DNA from: Pirellulaceae bacterium
Lineage (GTDB): Bacteria; Planctomycetota; Planctomycetia; Pirellulales; Pirellulaceae
Length of the DNA stretch: 64,000 nucleotides
Assembly (NCBI GenBank): GCA_020852965.1
Contig: JADYZV010000075.1
Location: 1-64,000 of the forward strand
Direction: 5' to 3'
The notes under the pieces are model-generated. The model was given only the letters and a program-made list of their open reading frames with translations, did not search any database and was not told the DNA's origin. Numbering within the stretch: the stretch's first letter is position 1; each line of letters starts with the position of its first letter. The translations under genes and the position numbers were made by a program. Positions 45,344 to 55,200 of the stretch are shown one piece after another.

Positions 45344-46111
45344 ATGATTCGCTTGCAGTGTCTTTTTATGCTCATGTCGCTAGCACTTCTAGGCTGCACC
45401 CAACCAGGTGCAGAAGTGTCTTTGACAGGTTCGACTGATCAGGAAGTTGCCCCGGCGGCTACAAGTTCCACGACCGACGCCACGTTAACAGAGAATGCCG
45501 CCAGGAAATCGACTATTCAACACGCTCAAGATATCGTTGAAGGAAATGCAACGGATGTCGCCGAGCGCGACCAAGCAATCGAGTTGCAGTCCCCCCGCGT
45601 GGTACAGAAGCCCGTGATGACGCATGCGGAAGAAGATGCCCACCAAGTCATGCATGCCGTGTGTGTTTTGCAACCGGTCGGTAACAGTAAGGTTTCAGGA
45701 ACGATTCGCTTTGATCGCCAAGGGGAGCAACTTCATGTAACGGGGACCGTCAAAGGACTTAGTCCAGGCAAACACGGATTTCACGTTCACGAGTTCGGTG
45801 ACCTGCGCGATATCGAAACCGGAAAATCTGCCGGCGGACACTTCAATCCGACAGGAGCACCCCACGGTCATCAAAAGGGTGACAACAAGGAACGCCACGC
45901 TGGAGATTTTGGCAATATCGAAGCCGGAGCTGACGGAGTCGCCAAGATCGATTTCTCCGATAGCGTCGCTTCGATCCAGGGCGATCACTCCATTATTGGA
46001 CACGGCATAGTCGTTCATGCCGATGAAGACAAATTCACTCAACCCAGCGGAGACGCAGGCCCGCGCGTCGCCTTCGGCGTCATCGGAGTTGCCAACCCCG
46101 AAGAAAAGTAG
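45344..46111 (+). CDS. sodC: Cu-Zn superoxide dismutase lipoprotein
   Basis: A 255-aa protein: lipobox SLALLGC, a low-complexity linker (to about 110) and a Cu,Zn-SOD domain. Metal ligands are in place: GFHVHEFG, AGGHFNPTGAPHG, ERHAGDFGN, IVVHADED, and the guiding Arg in AGPRVAFGV. Both cysteines of the usual intrasubunit disulfide are missing. It should dismutate superoxide at the envelope. ATG 45344 has AAGGA upstream; the longer track start lies before the signal peptide. Divergent from the MscS gene. Confidence 0.93.
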   Translation: MIRLQCLFMLMSLALLGCTQPGAEVSLTGSTDQEVAPAATSSTTDATLTENAARKSTIQHAQDIVEGNATDVAERDQAIELQSPRVVQKPVMTHAEEDAHQVMHAVCVLQPVGNSKVSGTIRFDRQGEQLHVTGTVKGLSPGKHGFHVHEFGDLRDIETGKSAGGHFNPTGAPHGHQKGDNKERHAGDFGNIEAGADGVAKIDFSDSVASIQGDHSIIGHGIVVHADEDKFTQPSGDAGPRVAFGVIGVANPEEK

Positions 46112-46186
46112 GGAAAATCCCCCAAGTCCGCCCTGTGTGGGCTCAGTGCCTCTGTGTGTTGATCGTCACGCTGTAAGGAAATTCCA

Positions 46187-46363
46187 ATGAATGCCATTTG
46201 TACTTGTCCGGAATGTGGAATCGAAGTCATCGAGGATGTGGCGATTTGCCCGCATTGCAATGCCGTAATTGGCCCAGCCACAAAGGCAGAGATCGCCGAG
46301 CATCGCGTTCCCGAGCTAGATGAAAACAGTGGGCGAGACGTCGAACAGTCCATCGAAGGCTGA
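46187..46363 (+). CDS. Zinc-ribbon small protein
   Basis: A 58-aa protein absent from the ORF track. From ATG 46187 it reads MNAICTCPECGIEVIEDVAI then CPHCNAVIGP, a two-knuckle zinc ribbon (CxxC ... CPHC), with an acidic tail. AAGGAA lies about seven bases upstream. Its stop ends exactly where the convergent PVC-cytochrome gene's stop begins. It follows sodC by 75 bp and may be cotranscribed. Function unknown. Confidence 0.75.
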   Translation: MNAICTCPECGIEVIEDVAICPHCNAVIGPATKAEIAEHRVPELDENSGRDVEQSIEG

Positions 46364-49300
46364 TCACTCCACTAGCAAAGCGAGAATTGTCTGGGCATAA
46401 AGGCGGTGGCCATAATCGTTGGGATGATTGAGGCCATTGCCAGTTAAATCAAGGTCATGCTTGCGCCGCAGAAGCTCTTGCCAGACTGCACCGACGTCGG
46501 CCAGCGCAACGCCTGGCTCCACAAACTCTCTTAGCTGATCGCGATATGCAGCAAACATGTCGCGCGGGGTGTGTATCCATTCGATATTGCCCAGCATGGG
46601 TGTCACCATCAGTATTTCAATGGTCGAGTCGAACTCATGGACACGCCGGATAAAATCTTGCATGCGATCGTGGAACCACTGAGGATCGCGCCTGCCGACG
46701 TCGTTCATTCCATATGCGACGATGATGAAGTGAGGCTTCTCGGCTAATAATGCGTTTAGATCGTCCAGCCCATTTTGAATGCTCCAGCCGCCGACGGCTC
46801 GATTCTTGAGCTCAACAGGCGCATCGTAGCGAAACCGCAATTGTTGCTCGACCAACTGTGGAAAGGCTGGTTGCAGTGGTTCGACGTTATTGAGTCCCGA
46901 AGCGTCTCCACCAGCAGCGATACTGTCACCACTACATCCGATAATTAACGGTTGCTTCGTTCGCAGGCGTTCGAGAGTGCGCGGCAAGAGACTTTTGTCG
47001 AAGTGCGGTATTGGTTGCTGCCAGTCCGCCTTGCCGCGCCGATAGGTAACTTCGATTTGATGATCATGAAACCAACGATGTGGTCCATAAAGCAGCGCCT
47101 GTTCCGGATGCCCGACGCGATGTTTGTAGCTATTGGGGGAATCGACGGGCGGGTATAACTGGTCCATGCCTATACGCGGTGCGCGGCTGTCACCCGGCAA
47201 TGTGAATGCTCCCGTTTCCTTGTCGACCTGCAAGCCGGTAGAATCGGTTAAAGCTACTTCGCGGTTGGAACTGACGATCGATATGATCTCTTCAACAGGG
47301 AATGCCAAACGACCCGCGAGTGGTCCATCCGACTCGGCTTGGAGAAGCGTTACGCTTTCACCGTAGATTGTTTGGCTCGTCCAAGGTGGAGCCAGCAAGT
47401 GCCAGCGTCCAACTCCATCGGGATCGGGGCGTTCAGTAGCCGCTGCCGCATTCGACGTTGGCGGCGCGGTCGATTGTAGAAATGCGATCAAATCGCGGCG
47501 ATCGGTGGGATTCAAGATGTCGAGTATCCCTTCAGGCATCATCGACACTTCCGACCCGCGTCGCTCTTCGATACGATCGTGCGGGATCGTCACCTCGTCG
47601 GTGGCCGTTTTCAATCGGATACTCTGCGGATTCTCTTCCGCTATGATCCCATTGAGGATGCGTCCATCATCGAGCAACAGCATGACCATGCGGTAATCGC
47701 CGGGGACGATGGCATTGGGATCGATGATGTTGTCTAACAAGTAATCGAGGTTGTGACGTTGTCCTCCGGTCAACTCGGGACCGATACTTCCACCTTGCCC
47801 AAACAATTTGTGACACGCACCGCACGTTTTCTGGTAGACGACCTGTCCAGCCCGCGCGTCGGCGGAGGCCAACAAGTCGGGCGCAAATTCGAGTCGATAC
47901 TGCGCGATCTGCCCAGCTTTTGTTTCCGATACCGGGCGGACCTTGCCCCACACCGTCTCCAATCGCTGACTGAGAGCCTGATCGCCGAGCGTTTGTAGTT
48001 GTCGAATGACCAACGACGAAACATCGCCGCGCGGTAGTTCGCCACTTTCAATGGCGTCCAAAAGCTTGTTGGCATAGGGCAAACGCGTCGTCAGTGCGTA
48101 GACAATCTCCTGCTTCTCTTCGACGTTACTCTCGGAGTACACCAACAACAAGCGCGTCGCAATGTCGTCCCCGCCTACGGCAGCAAGCGTTCGAATGGTA
48201 GCCCTGCGGAAATCGGTATCCAGACTTGGATCCCCCAGAAGCTCGACTAGCTGCGGCTCCATCGAGTCTGCTTGCCGTGCTTCGAGCAATCGTAACGCAT
48301 CCATTCGCTGTTGCGTGCTGGCCGAGCGATCGACTAGCAGTGTGCGATATTCGGCCAAGGCCTGATTGTCTCCAAACAACGTGCTAAGCTGTCGCGACAA
48401 TTCTCGCACGACGGCGTTAGGATTCCCCTTCAGTCGAGGATACGTGTCGCTCCAATCTTTGGGAGCCGGAAGGCTGAGCACGCCCAGCTTGGCTGCTAAC
48501 ACACCAGCCAAGCTGGCAGCAATCCAATCGCCTTGTGGGTCCGTATTCCATGCCCGAGTCAATTGTTCGAGGCCACCGTCAAGCGACACCAAGCGACGAG
48601 CGATCAAACGCTGCACCAACGGCGACTTGATACTAGTAAGCTGCTTTAGCACCCACTCGGTGTGCGAGACTACCAGCGGTTCAACCGCATACCACTTCAG
48701 AGTTGCCAGCAATTTCGCATCGGCCGATTCATGATCAGCCTGAGGAGCATGATCGCTCTCGTGCGCGTCGGCGGCTAGTTGCAGAAGTCGAGCTAGAATG
48801 GGCTGGACATCGTCGGCAAACCCTAAACGGATCCGGCGTTGACATGTCGATGCTAGCGAGCGCTCGATTAAGGGAGTGAGATGGTCAAGTTGCCCAGCAA
48901 TCGACTCGCGCAGCTCAGCAGGCCAGCCAACGGCTTCATCTGCCGCAAATTGGATCGTCCAGAAACGGACCCACTCGGGCGCATCGATGTGATCCAATTG
49001 GGCAGCACGGATCGCGTCCATGCCACCGACCGCGTAAATCGCCCACAGCTTTCGTACCGCCTGCCGGTCATTCTCGGGGCGCAAGTCATTGAGCAGTGTT
49101 AGTACCTCGTGTGCGGTCGCCGACAGTACTGCAGAATCGGTGGCTTGAGTTTTCGGATCGCCCGTTTCGAAGCCGGCTATTCGACTTTCCGCGCATCGTT
49201 CTTGCAATTGTCGTCGCGCTTGGCGACTGAGCCACTCATTGCGCGAGAACTGCATATCGGCCAATTCAGCCAACGACGCTTGCGACACGTCGGCGACTGG

Positions 49301-50536
49301 TGCAGGGGACTCGCCATAGGCGATGCGAAAGACACGGCCGTTGGACGCATCGACCACTTCGTAGTTGTGGCACTCGCCGGTGTCGGTCCAATCGGTGACG
49401 AACAGGCTGCCATCGGGAGCCGATTTGACGGCGATACCTCGAAACCAAGGGTCATTGGCATGTACAAAGTCTGCTGTGTGCTGGCCTTGATAGCTAGCAC
49501 CGTCGAGCTGGAGGCGATCCCGATTGAGCCGATTGCCATGAATGTTGCTCATGAATACGCTGTTTCGATACTCGGCGGGGAATTGATCGGCCAAGTAAAT
49601 CGCGCAACCCGAGTGAGCATGGCCGCCGCCCGCGTCATCGTGCGCAGTGCCACCTCGAGCCGTGGTCCAGTGACCTCCGCCCCAGTGAATATGATCGGCG
49701 CAGCTCGGGAGCAATTCATACGCATACGGATTGAGATCTTGTCCAAACATGCGATCGTAGTGGGCTCCAGGTATAATATGAAACAAATGCTTGATGACGC
49801 AGTTGGTGATGAAGGCCTGGCCGAATTCGTCAAAGTCTAAACCCCAAGGGTTGGTCGAACCGCTGGCCACCACATCGAAAATCTGACGTTGTGGATGGTA
49901 GCGCCACACTCCACAATCCATCGGTGTCCGCTGGGCGTCTGGCGTTCCTGGGCGACCAACGCGTGAATGCGACAGGATGCCATTGCAACCATACAACCAA
50001 CCATCGGGTCCCCAGATAAGACTGTTGAAGACGTTGTGCCTGGCGGTCACATCCCAACCATCGAGGACGACTTCCGGTAAGCCGTCGGGAACATCATCCG
50101 AGTTGCGATCAGGAACGAACAACAGATTGGGAGTCGCGGCCAGCCACACGCCGCCAAATCCCAATTCAATCCCGGATAGGTTGACTCCATTATCTAAAAA
50201 CACCGTTCGCTTGTCGTGCTGCCCGTCGTGGTTGGTATCTTCCAAAATAACCACGCGATCATGCCCCACTCCCTCGGTCGACCAACGCGGGTAGGACAGA
50301 CACTCGACGACCCACAGCCTACCACGCGAGTCAAAGGTCATCGCGATGGGCTGCACCACATCGGGTTCGCCGGCAAATAAACTGACCTGGAAGCCTGGCG
50401 GAGCTGTCATCCGACCAGCAGCCAGCCCCGCAGGAATGGGCCCATCATCTTGTTGCGCGTTGATTGGCTGGATTGCGAGGATTGTGCTGAAAAGTGGAGT
50501 CGTATACAGCAAGGCGAGTAGGAAGACATTCTTCAT
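46364..50536 (-). CDS. PVC-type haem-binding propeller protein fused to SGNH hydrolase
   Basis: A 1390-aa exported protein. Order: signal peptide (MKNVFLLALLYTTPLFSTIL); dehydrogenase-like beta-propeller (about 30-420, PPGFQVSLFAGEPDVVQPIA, GRLWVVECLSYP); HEAT-like helical repeats (about 440-870); cytochrome c domain with KTCGACHKLFGQGGSIGPEL (haem site about 905) and the PVC C-terminal pattern GRILNGIIAEE; then an SGNH/GDSL hydrolase (about 1195-1390) with GCSGDSIAAGG, RAVGGWS, YGMNDVGRRD and GLNHPNDYGH carrying Ser, Gly, Asn and Asp/His. It may oxidise and deacylate a carbohydrate; this is inference. ATG 50536 gives the signal peptide. Confidence 0.92.
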   Translation of the reverse strand: MKNVFLLALLYTTPLFSTILAIQPINAQQDDGPIPAGLAAGRMTAPPGFQVSLFAGEPDVVQPIAMTFDSRGRLWVVECLSYPRWSTEGVGHDRVVILEDTNHDGQHDKRTVFLDNGVNLSGIELGFGGVWLAATPNLLFVPDRNSDDVPDGLPEVVLDGWDVTARHNVFNSLIWGPDGWLYGCNGILSHSRVGRPGTPDAQRTPMDCGVWRYHPQRQIFDVVASGSTNPWGLDFDEFGQAFITNCVIKHLFHIIPGAHYDRMFGQDLNPYAYELLPSCADHIHWGGGHWTTARGGTAHDDAGGGHAHSGCAIYLADQFPAEYRNSVFMSNIHGNRLNRDRLQLDGASYQGQHTADFVHANDPWFRGIAVKSAPDGSLFVTDWTDTGECHNYEVVDASNGRVFRIAYGESPAPVADVSQASLAELADMQFSRNEWLSRQARRQLQERCAESRIAGFETGDPKTQATDSAVLSATAHEVLTLLNDLRPENDRQAVRKLWAIYAVGGMDAIRAAQLDHIDAPEWVRFWTIQFAADEAVGWPAELRESIAGQLDHLTPLIERSLASTCQRRIRLGFADDVQPILARLLQLAADAHESDHAPQADHESADAKLLATLKWYAVEPLVVSHTEWVLKQLTSIKSPLVQRLIARRLVSLDGGLEQLTRAWNTDPQGDWIAASLAGVLAAKLGVLSLPAPKDWSDTYPRLKGNPNAVVRELSRQLSTLFGDNQALAEYRTLLVDRSASTQQRMDALRLLEARQADSMEPQLVELLGDPSLDTDFRRATIRTLAAVGGDDIATRLLLVYSESNVEEKQEIVYALTTRLPYANKLLDAIESGELPRGDVSSLVIRQLQTLGDQALSQRLETVWGKVRPVSETKAGQIAQYRLEFAPDLLASADARAGQVVYQKTCGACHKLFGQGGSIGPELTGGQRHNLDYLLDNIIDPNAIVPGDYRMVMLLLDDGRILNGIIAEENPQSIRLKTATDEVTIPHDRIEERRGSEVSMMPEGILDILNPTDRRDLIAFLQSTAPPTSNAAAATERPDPDGVGRWHLLAPPWTSQTIYGESVTLLQAESDGPLAGRLAFPVEEIISIVSSNREVALTDSTGLQVDKETGAFTLPGDSRAPRIGMDQLYPPVDSPNSYKHRVGHPEQALLYGPHRWFHDHQIEVTYRRGKADWQQPIPHFDKSLLPRTLERLRTKQPLIIGCSGDSIAAGGDASGLNNVEPLQPAFPQLVEQQLRFRYDAPVELKNRAVGGWSIQNGLDDLNALLAEKPHFIIVAYGMNDVGRRDPQWFHDRMQDFIRRVHEFDSTIEILMVTPMLGNIEWIHTPRDMFAAYRDQLREFVEPGVALADVGAVWQELLRRKHDLDLTGNGLNHPNDYGHRLYAQTILALLVE

Positions 50537-50814
50537 GGTGGGAAGAAACCTATTTGCATGGATTAAAGTAGGCGGGGGCAGAGGGGAGGGCGGTATGTCG
50601 CGTACCAGTATAGCCTGGATCGAGCTGGCAGTTATTAGCGGCAGGGTCATTATAATCGGCAGACTCAAAATGGTTTAACTGTAGTAATGCCGCAAACCAA
50701 TTCGTGGATGGTGCGAGAATCAGGGTATAGTTCGACTACGCGAACGAGTCGTCTTGCGCGACCAAGAGGGCTCGTTTTGCGTTTCTCATCTAACCGTGCA
50801 CTTCGAGCCACCGC

Positions 50815-52023
50815 ATGCCAGAATCGCAGCCAGCCAGATCCTCCTCGCTATGGCAGCCCCAGGTACACATTCCGCAGCTTGACGGTGTTCGTGGTCTGGC
50901 GATCCTCGTCGTGACCCTCTATCGCTTTTCGAAGGAGTTGCCGACGGATAGTTGGCTGGGGCAGTCGCTGAGCTCATTTTTTGCCCTGGGAGATCGTGGT
51001 GTCGATCTGTTCTTTGTACTAAGCGGGTTTTTGATCACCGGCATTTTGATCGATGCCAAAGGGAGTAGAAACTATTTCACCAGCTTCCTAGCTCGGCGAA
51101 GCCTAAGGATTTTCCCGCTATACTTCGCGGCTCTATTCATCTTCCTTGTGGCTAGTCAGTGGGTGCCTGCCTTCCGAGGAATGTTTGCACTGGCTGATGA
51201 AAATCAGTTCTATCTGTGGACCTACTTGACCAATATCAAAATGAGCCTCGATGGCGCATGGAATTTCGGCTACCTCGATCACTTCTGGTCGCTGGCCGTC
51301 GAAGAGCATTTCTACTTGGTTTGGCCGCTAGCGCTCTTCCTGTGCAGTCGCAATACGGCAATCAAGCTAGCTTGTATACTGGCGGCCAGTAGCGCGGTAG
51401 CTCGCATCGGATTCGCTGCTTTCAGCGACAATGGGCTGGCACCAGCCGTGCTGACTTTGTTCCGTTGTGACGCACTTCTCATCGGCGCGATGTTGGCCTT
51501 GCAGATCCGCAGCCCACGTGGACTAGCTCCGATCCAGTGGTGGGCGCTGGCGGTCTTCCCTGTCTGCCTGGCAATCGGTGTGGCTGCGTCGGTTTACGAT
51601 AAGCGTCTGTTCACCTTGCCCAACACGCTCTGGCCGCTCATGTGGGCGTGCGTCCTAGTATGGTTGCTGCAAGGCCGTGAGACACGACTACTGGCGAGGT
51701 TCTTCAACCTCTCGATACTACGTAAGCTCGGCAAGTTCAGCTATGCCATGTACGTCTTCCAAAGTCCGCTTATCCCAATTGTCGGCGTCGTTTGCTCGGT
51801 CCCTATCCTGACCAGTCTCACTGGGAATGCGGTCGTCGGAAACTTGCTCTACATGGGCGCAATGTTCGGGCTAACCTACGGAGCCGCTCTGTTGAGTTGG
51901 CATTTGCTAGAGAAGCACTGCTTGAAGCTCAAGGATTGGTTCCCTACGCACAAGCCTGCGGTCGAGCGATCCGCACACACAGCTAGACAGTCTTCTGGAC
52001 GATCACTGCCCGAGCTTGCCTAG
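50815..52023 (+). CDS. Acyltransferase-3 family membrane protein (OafA/YrhL type)
   Basis: A 402-aa integral membrane protein with about ten helices: IPQLDGVRGLAILVVTLYR, DRGVDLFFVLSGFLITGIL, ARRSLRIFPLYFAALFIFL, DHFWSLAVEEHFYLVWPL. Family members acylate polysaccharides or peptidoglycan precursors across the membrane. The His normally ending the first conserved block (…VVxxFH) is replaced by Arg (LYR). ATG 50815. Divergent from the PVC/SGNH gene, convergent with the giant ATPase. Confidence 0.88.
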   Translation: MPESQPARSSSLWQPQVHIPQLDGVRGLAILVVTLYRFSKELPTDSWLGQSLSSFFALGDRGVDLFFVLSGFLITGILIDAKGSRNYFTSFLARRSLRIFPLYFAALFIFLVASQWVPAFRGMFALADENQFYLWTYLTNIKMSLDGAWNFGYLDHFWSLAVEEHFYLVWPLALFLCSRNTAIKLACILAASSAVARIGFAAFSDNGLAPAVLTLFRCDALLIGAMLALQIRSPRGLAPIQWWALAVFPVCLAIGVAASVYDKRLFTLPNTLWPLMWACVLVWLLQGRETRLLARFFNLSILRKLGKFSYAMYVFQSPLIPIVGVVCSVPILTSLTGNAVVGNLLYMGAMFGLTYGAALLSWHLLEKHCLKLKDWFPTHKPAVERSAHTARQSSGRSLPELA

Positions 52024-52051
52024 AATAGTGCTTGCTTGGTTACGCGGAATT

Positions 52052-52085
52052 CCTTGGAGTGCTTCGAGTTCTCGAAGCTTTGGCC
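52052..52085. repeat. Hairpin element with conserved flanks, copy A
   Basis: CCTTGGAGT, then the perfect 8-bp stem GCTTCGAG-TT-CTCGAAGC, then TTTGGCC. The inverted copy at 52245-52277 keeps the flanks but has another stem. Confidence 0.8.
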
Positions 52086-52244
52086 TGGAGTTCAGCCGAC
52101 AGCGCATAGCAACGAAACGCTAAAAACCAACTCGGCAGCGCTCGAGGCGATTGCTGCTGGGTGGAGTCCGATCAGCGCTGGTCGTTCTTGCATCGATCCA
52201 CAGTACTGACCCTAAATTTCCGGCTGATATGAACTTAGGGGAAG

Positions 52245-52277
52245 ACCAAAGCGGGGATGAATCCCCGCACTCCAAGG
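52245..52277. repeat. Hairpin element with conserved flanks, copy B (inverted)
   Basis: Reverse complement: CCTTGGAGT, stem GCGGGGA-TTCA-TCCCCGC, TTTGGT. It ends 19 bp before the stop of the giant ATPase gene. Confidence 0.8.
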
Positions 52278-52295
52278 TTTCGGCCAAAGCCAGAA

Positions 52296-55200
52296 CTACT
52301 CTGATTTTTCAATCTCGGCTTGCAGTTCACGATACTGCTTGAGGCAGTCGTCGACCGAGGCACGGAGATTCTGAAGTTGCGTCGAGTTGACGGCGGATGC
52401 TTCGAGCACTGGGCGCAAGCCATCATATAACAGCTGAAACTGACTGCGAACAAGATCGGTCATGACGCGCGGTACGGAGTGTTGTACCAGCACCTTTTGT
52501 TCCGGCAGCGGTAGCTCTGCGTTCTGCTTGGCGCTGTCTTCCAGACGCCGCGAGCCGCTGTGGATCGCCTCGCTGATTTGTCCAGATAAACCGCTCATAG
52601 CCGAACTGAGATGGGCCAAGCCGTCCTGCAGAGCTGCGACCTGCTGGCCGCTGTGATCGCTGGCAAGGGCTTGCGCCATCGTGCGGCGAATCGACTCGAG
52701 GCCGTCGCGTAGGCCAGCCAAGGTGCGCAGGACTTTGGCTGCGTTATCCTCTCCTTCGATGCCTTGCATGCGGACACTTTCCACAAACGCGTACTTGATG
52801 TTGTCCCAGCGCTCGCTCTCGGCAGCTGTCAACGTCCCCATAAGCTCCTTGAATTTCAGTAGATTCGATTCGCCATCGCGCGTCAGCGTCTGGGCGTCCT
52901 GCTCATAGTTGGACACAATTAGGCTCTGCAATTCGGCATGGTTCATGACCGGCACGACGCGCTCGGCGATACGGTTCATGTTGCGATAGCTCCCCTGTAG
53001 TTTGAAGGGTGGCTCGGTGCGGTAGGCGTCGACCTGGGCAGCGCTGCGAATGTAACTGCGATTGACGCGAAGCACAATGTCGCGAACCTTCAGTAGTTTG
53101 GCGATGACGGCCAAGCACTCGGAGACTTGATCGGGAGACATATTGATCTCGAGCTCAAGCGTTTCGAGCGAACCCGTTTCAGCGGCGCGGATCAGTGCGC
53201 GCTGATCGTGGCTTGAGGCACGTGCCAGTGGCTGTAGATACTGATTGCTGGTCAAGCAGTTTTCAATATAACTTAGCTCAAACGCTTCAGCTGATTCGCC
53301 GATGATTTCACCCAAATTGTAAACGTCGGCACGATTCGAGAGCATATCTGGGATCTGGAAGCGATCACCACTTTCGGTGTACGGGTTGCCTGCCATGACC
53401 ACCACGACCTTACGACCACGCAGGTCGTATGTCTTAGGTTTTGCTTCCCACACACCTTCAATCCTCCGAGTTGCATCGCATAGCGGAATGAACTTTTGCA
53501 ACAGCTCGGAGTTGCAATGCTGAATGTCGTCTAGGTAGAGCATTACGTTGTCTCCCATCTCGAGAGCCATATTGATGCGTCCGACTTCTTCGCGGGCCGA
53601 TGCGTTGGTCGCCTCGGAGGGATCGAGAGAAGTGACTTGATGCCCCAGCGCCGGACCGTTGACTTTCACAAACACCAGCCCCAATCGATTGGCCACATAC
53701 TCCATGAGCGTCGTCTTGCCGTAGCCTGGAGGACTGACCAGCAATAACAGGCCCATGCGGTCGGAACGCTTACCATCTCCAGCAGCACCCATTTGCTTGG
53801 CTAAGTTATCGCCGATCAGTGGCAGATAGACTTCATCGATCAGCTTGTTTCGTACAAAGCTGGTGAGCACTTTTGGTTTGAATTCGGAGATTCTTAACTT
53901 CTGCTCAGCTTGTTCCAATAGGCAGCGTTTGGACTGTCGCAAGGCATCATAGCGTGGCAAAACATGGCTCTGATACTCGCTCGTCCTCTGCATGAACTCG
54001 TGATAATGGAAGGGCAAGCTCTTGTCGGCAATGCGAGGATGGTCGCCGGCCATACCTTGCAGTCGCGCGGCTACCTGCACTTCCGCACCGAGCTGAATCG
54101 GTTCATCACCACAAAGGAGCAAGGCGGCGATTTCTTGACGGTAGCCGCTGAGTGGATCGAGCTCCGTCTTCTCATCGGATCGTACAGATCGCAAGTAGCC
54201 GTCGACCGCATCTTGAGCCAACGTCCAAGCGGCGCGAGGCCGGGGAAGATTATCCTGCAATGCCTGCTGTAGCTTTTGCCAATGATCAGTCGACAGACGC
54301 TCCTGCATTCGCCTGAGCGTTTGGCTAGCAGTCGAGCTGGCCGTGAACTGCTCACCCTGCAGCAGCTGCTCGAACAAGTAGTTCGCCAAGTCGTACGCGG
54401 TCGAATCGTCGCTGGCCCGAAGGAGCCCCTTGCCATACCTTACGAGCAATCTGCGCAAGCGTTGAACATACGCCTCACTTGCCGTGGTGTTGGGCAATAG
54501 ATCAGCGACAACTCGATACCCGCTGACCCAGCGCAGTAATGCTTCCCGACTTGCGTGCGGTACCAGACGTTGCCAGACAAACCACGCTAGCCCGCGCACA
54601 CTGGGCGCATAACGCAGCAATCCAAGCTGTTGATCTAGCTCCACGAGTTTGCTGAGAATCAACGCGGCATCGCGATCGTGAACGCCTCGTGAGTAGCCTT
54701 CGTCGTGTCGTGGCTGCATCGCCGAGCGAACGAAGTCGATTCGTCCTTCGTGATCAAGTTTCAAAAAGGGCTGGCTATTTTTCCGAAGACCATCGTACAG
54801 CGTGCGCGCTAGAAACTCTGCGCGATAAATCTCGGGCGATTCGCTGGGCAGAATCTGTTGCCACAGATCTTGCGACTGATCGAGCGCTGGATCGTGGAGT
54901 GGCTGGTAGAATTGCGTCCCCGTCAGATGCAGTTGCAGTGCCCCATCGCGAGCCACACAGGTCAGTTCGACCGATTGACGATTGACGCTAAAATAGTGGC
55001 GACCGAGCTTGATCTGTCCTTCGCCACCCGTGAACAGCTCGTTACGATCGCGGAGTTGTCGCAGTGAATCGTCGGCGACCGACTTCAGTTTGCTGAGTAC
55101 ATCGTCCATGCGGACTGTATCACCCAACGTTTGCAATTGATCGGCGATCTGCCGCACCTTGTCGACCATCGGGTCGGAAGCGAAATAGGCGCGCATCGCT

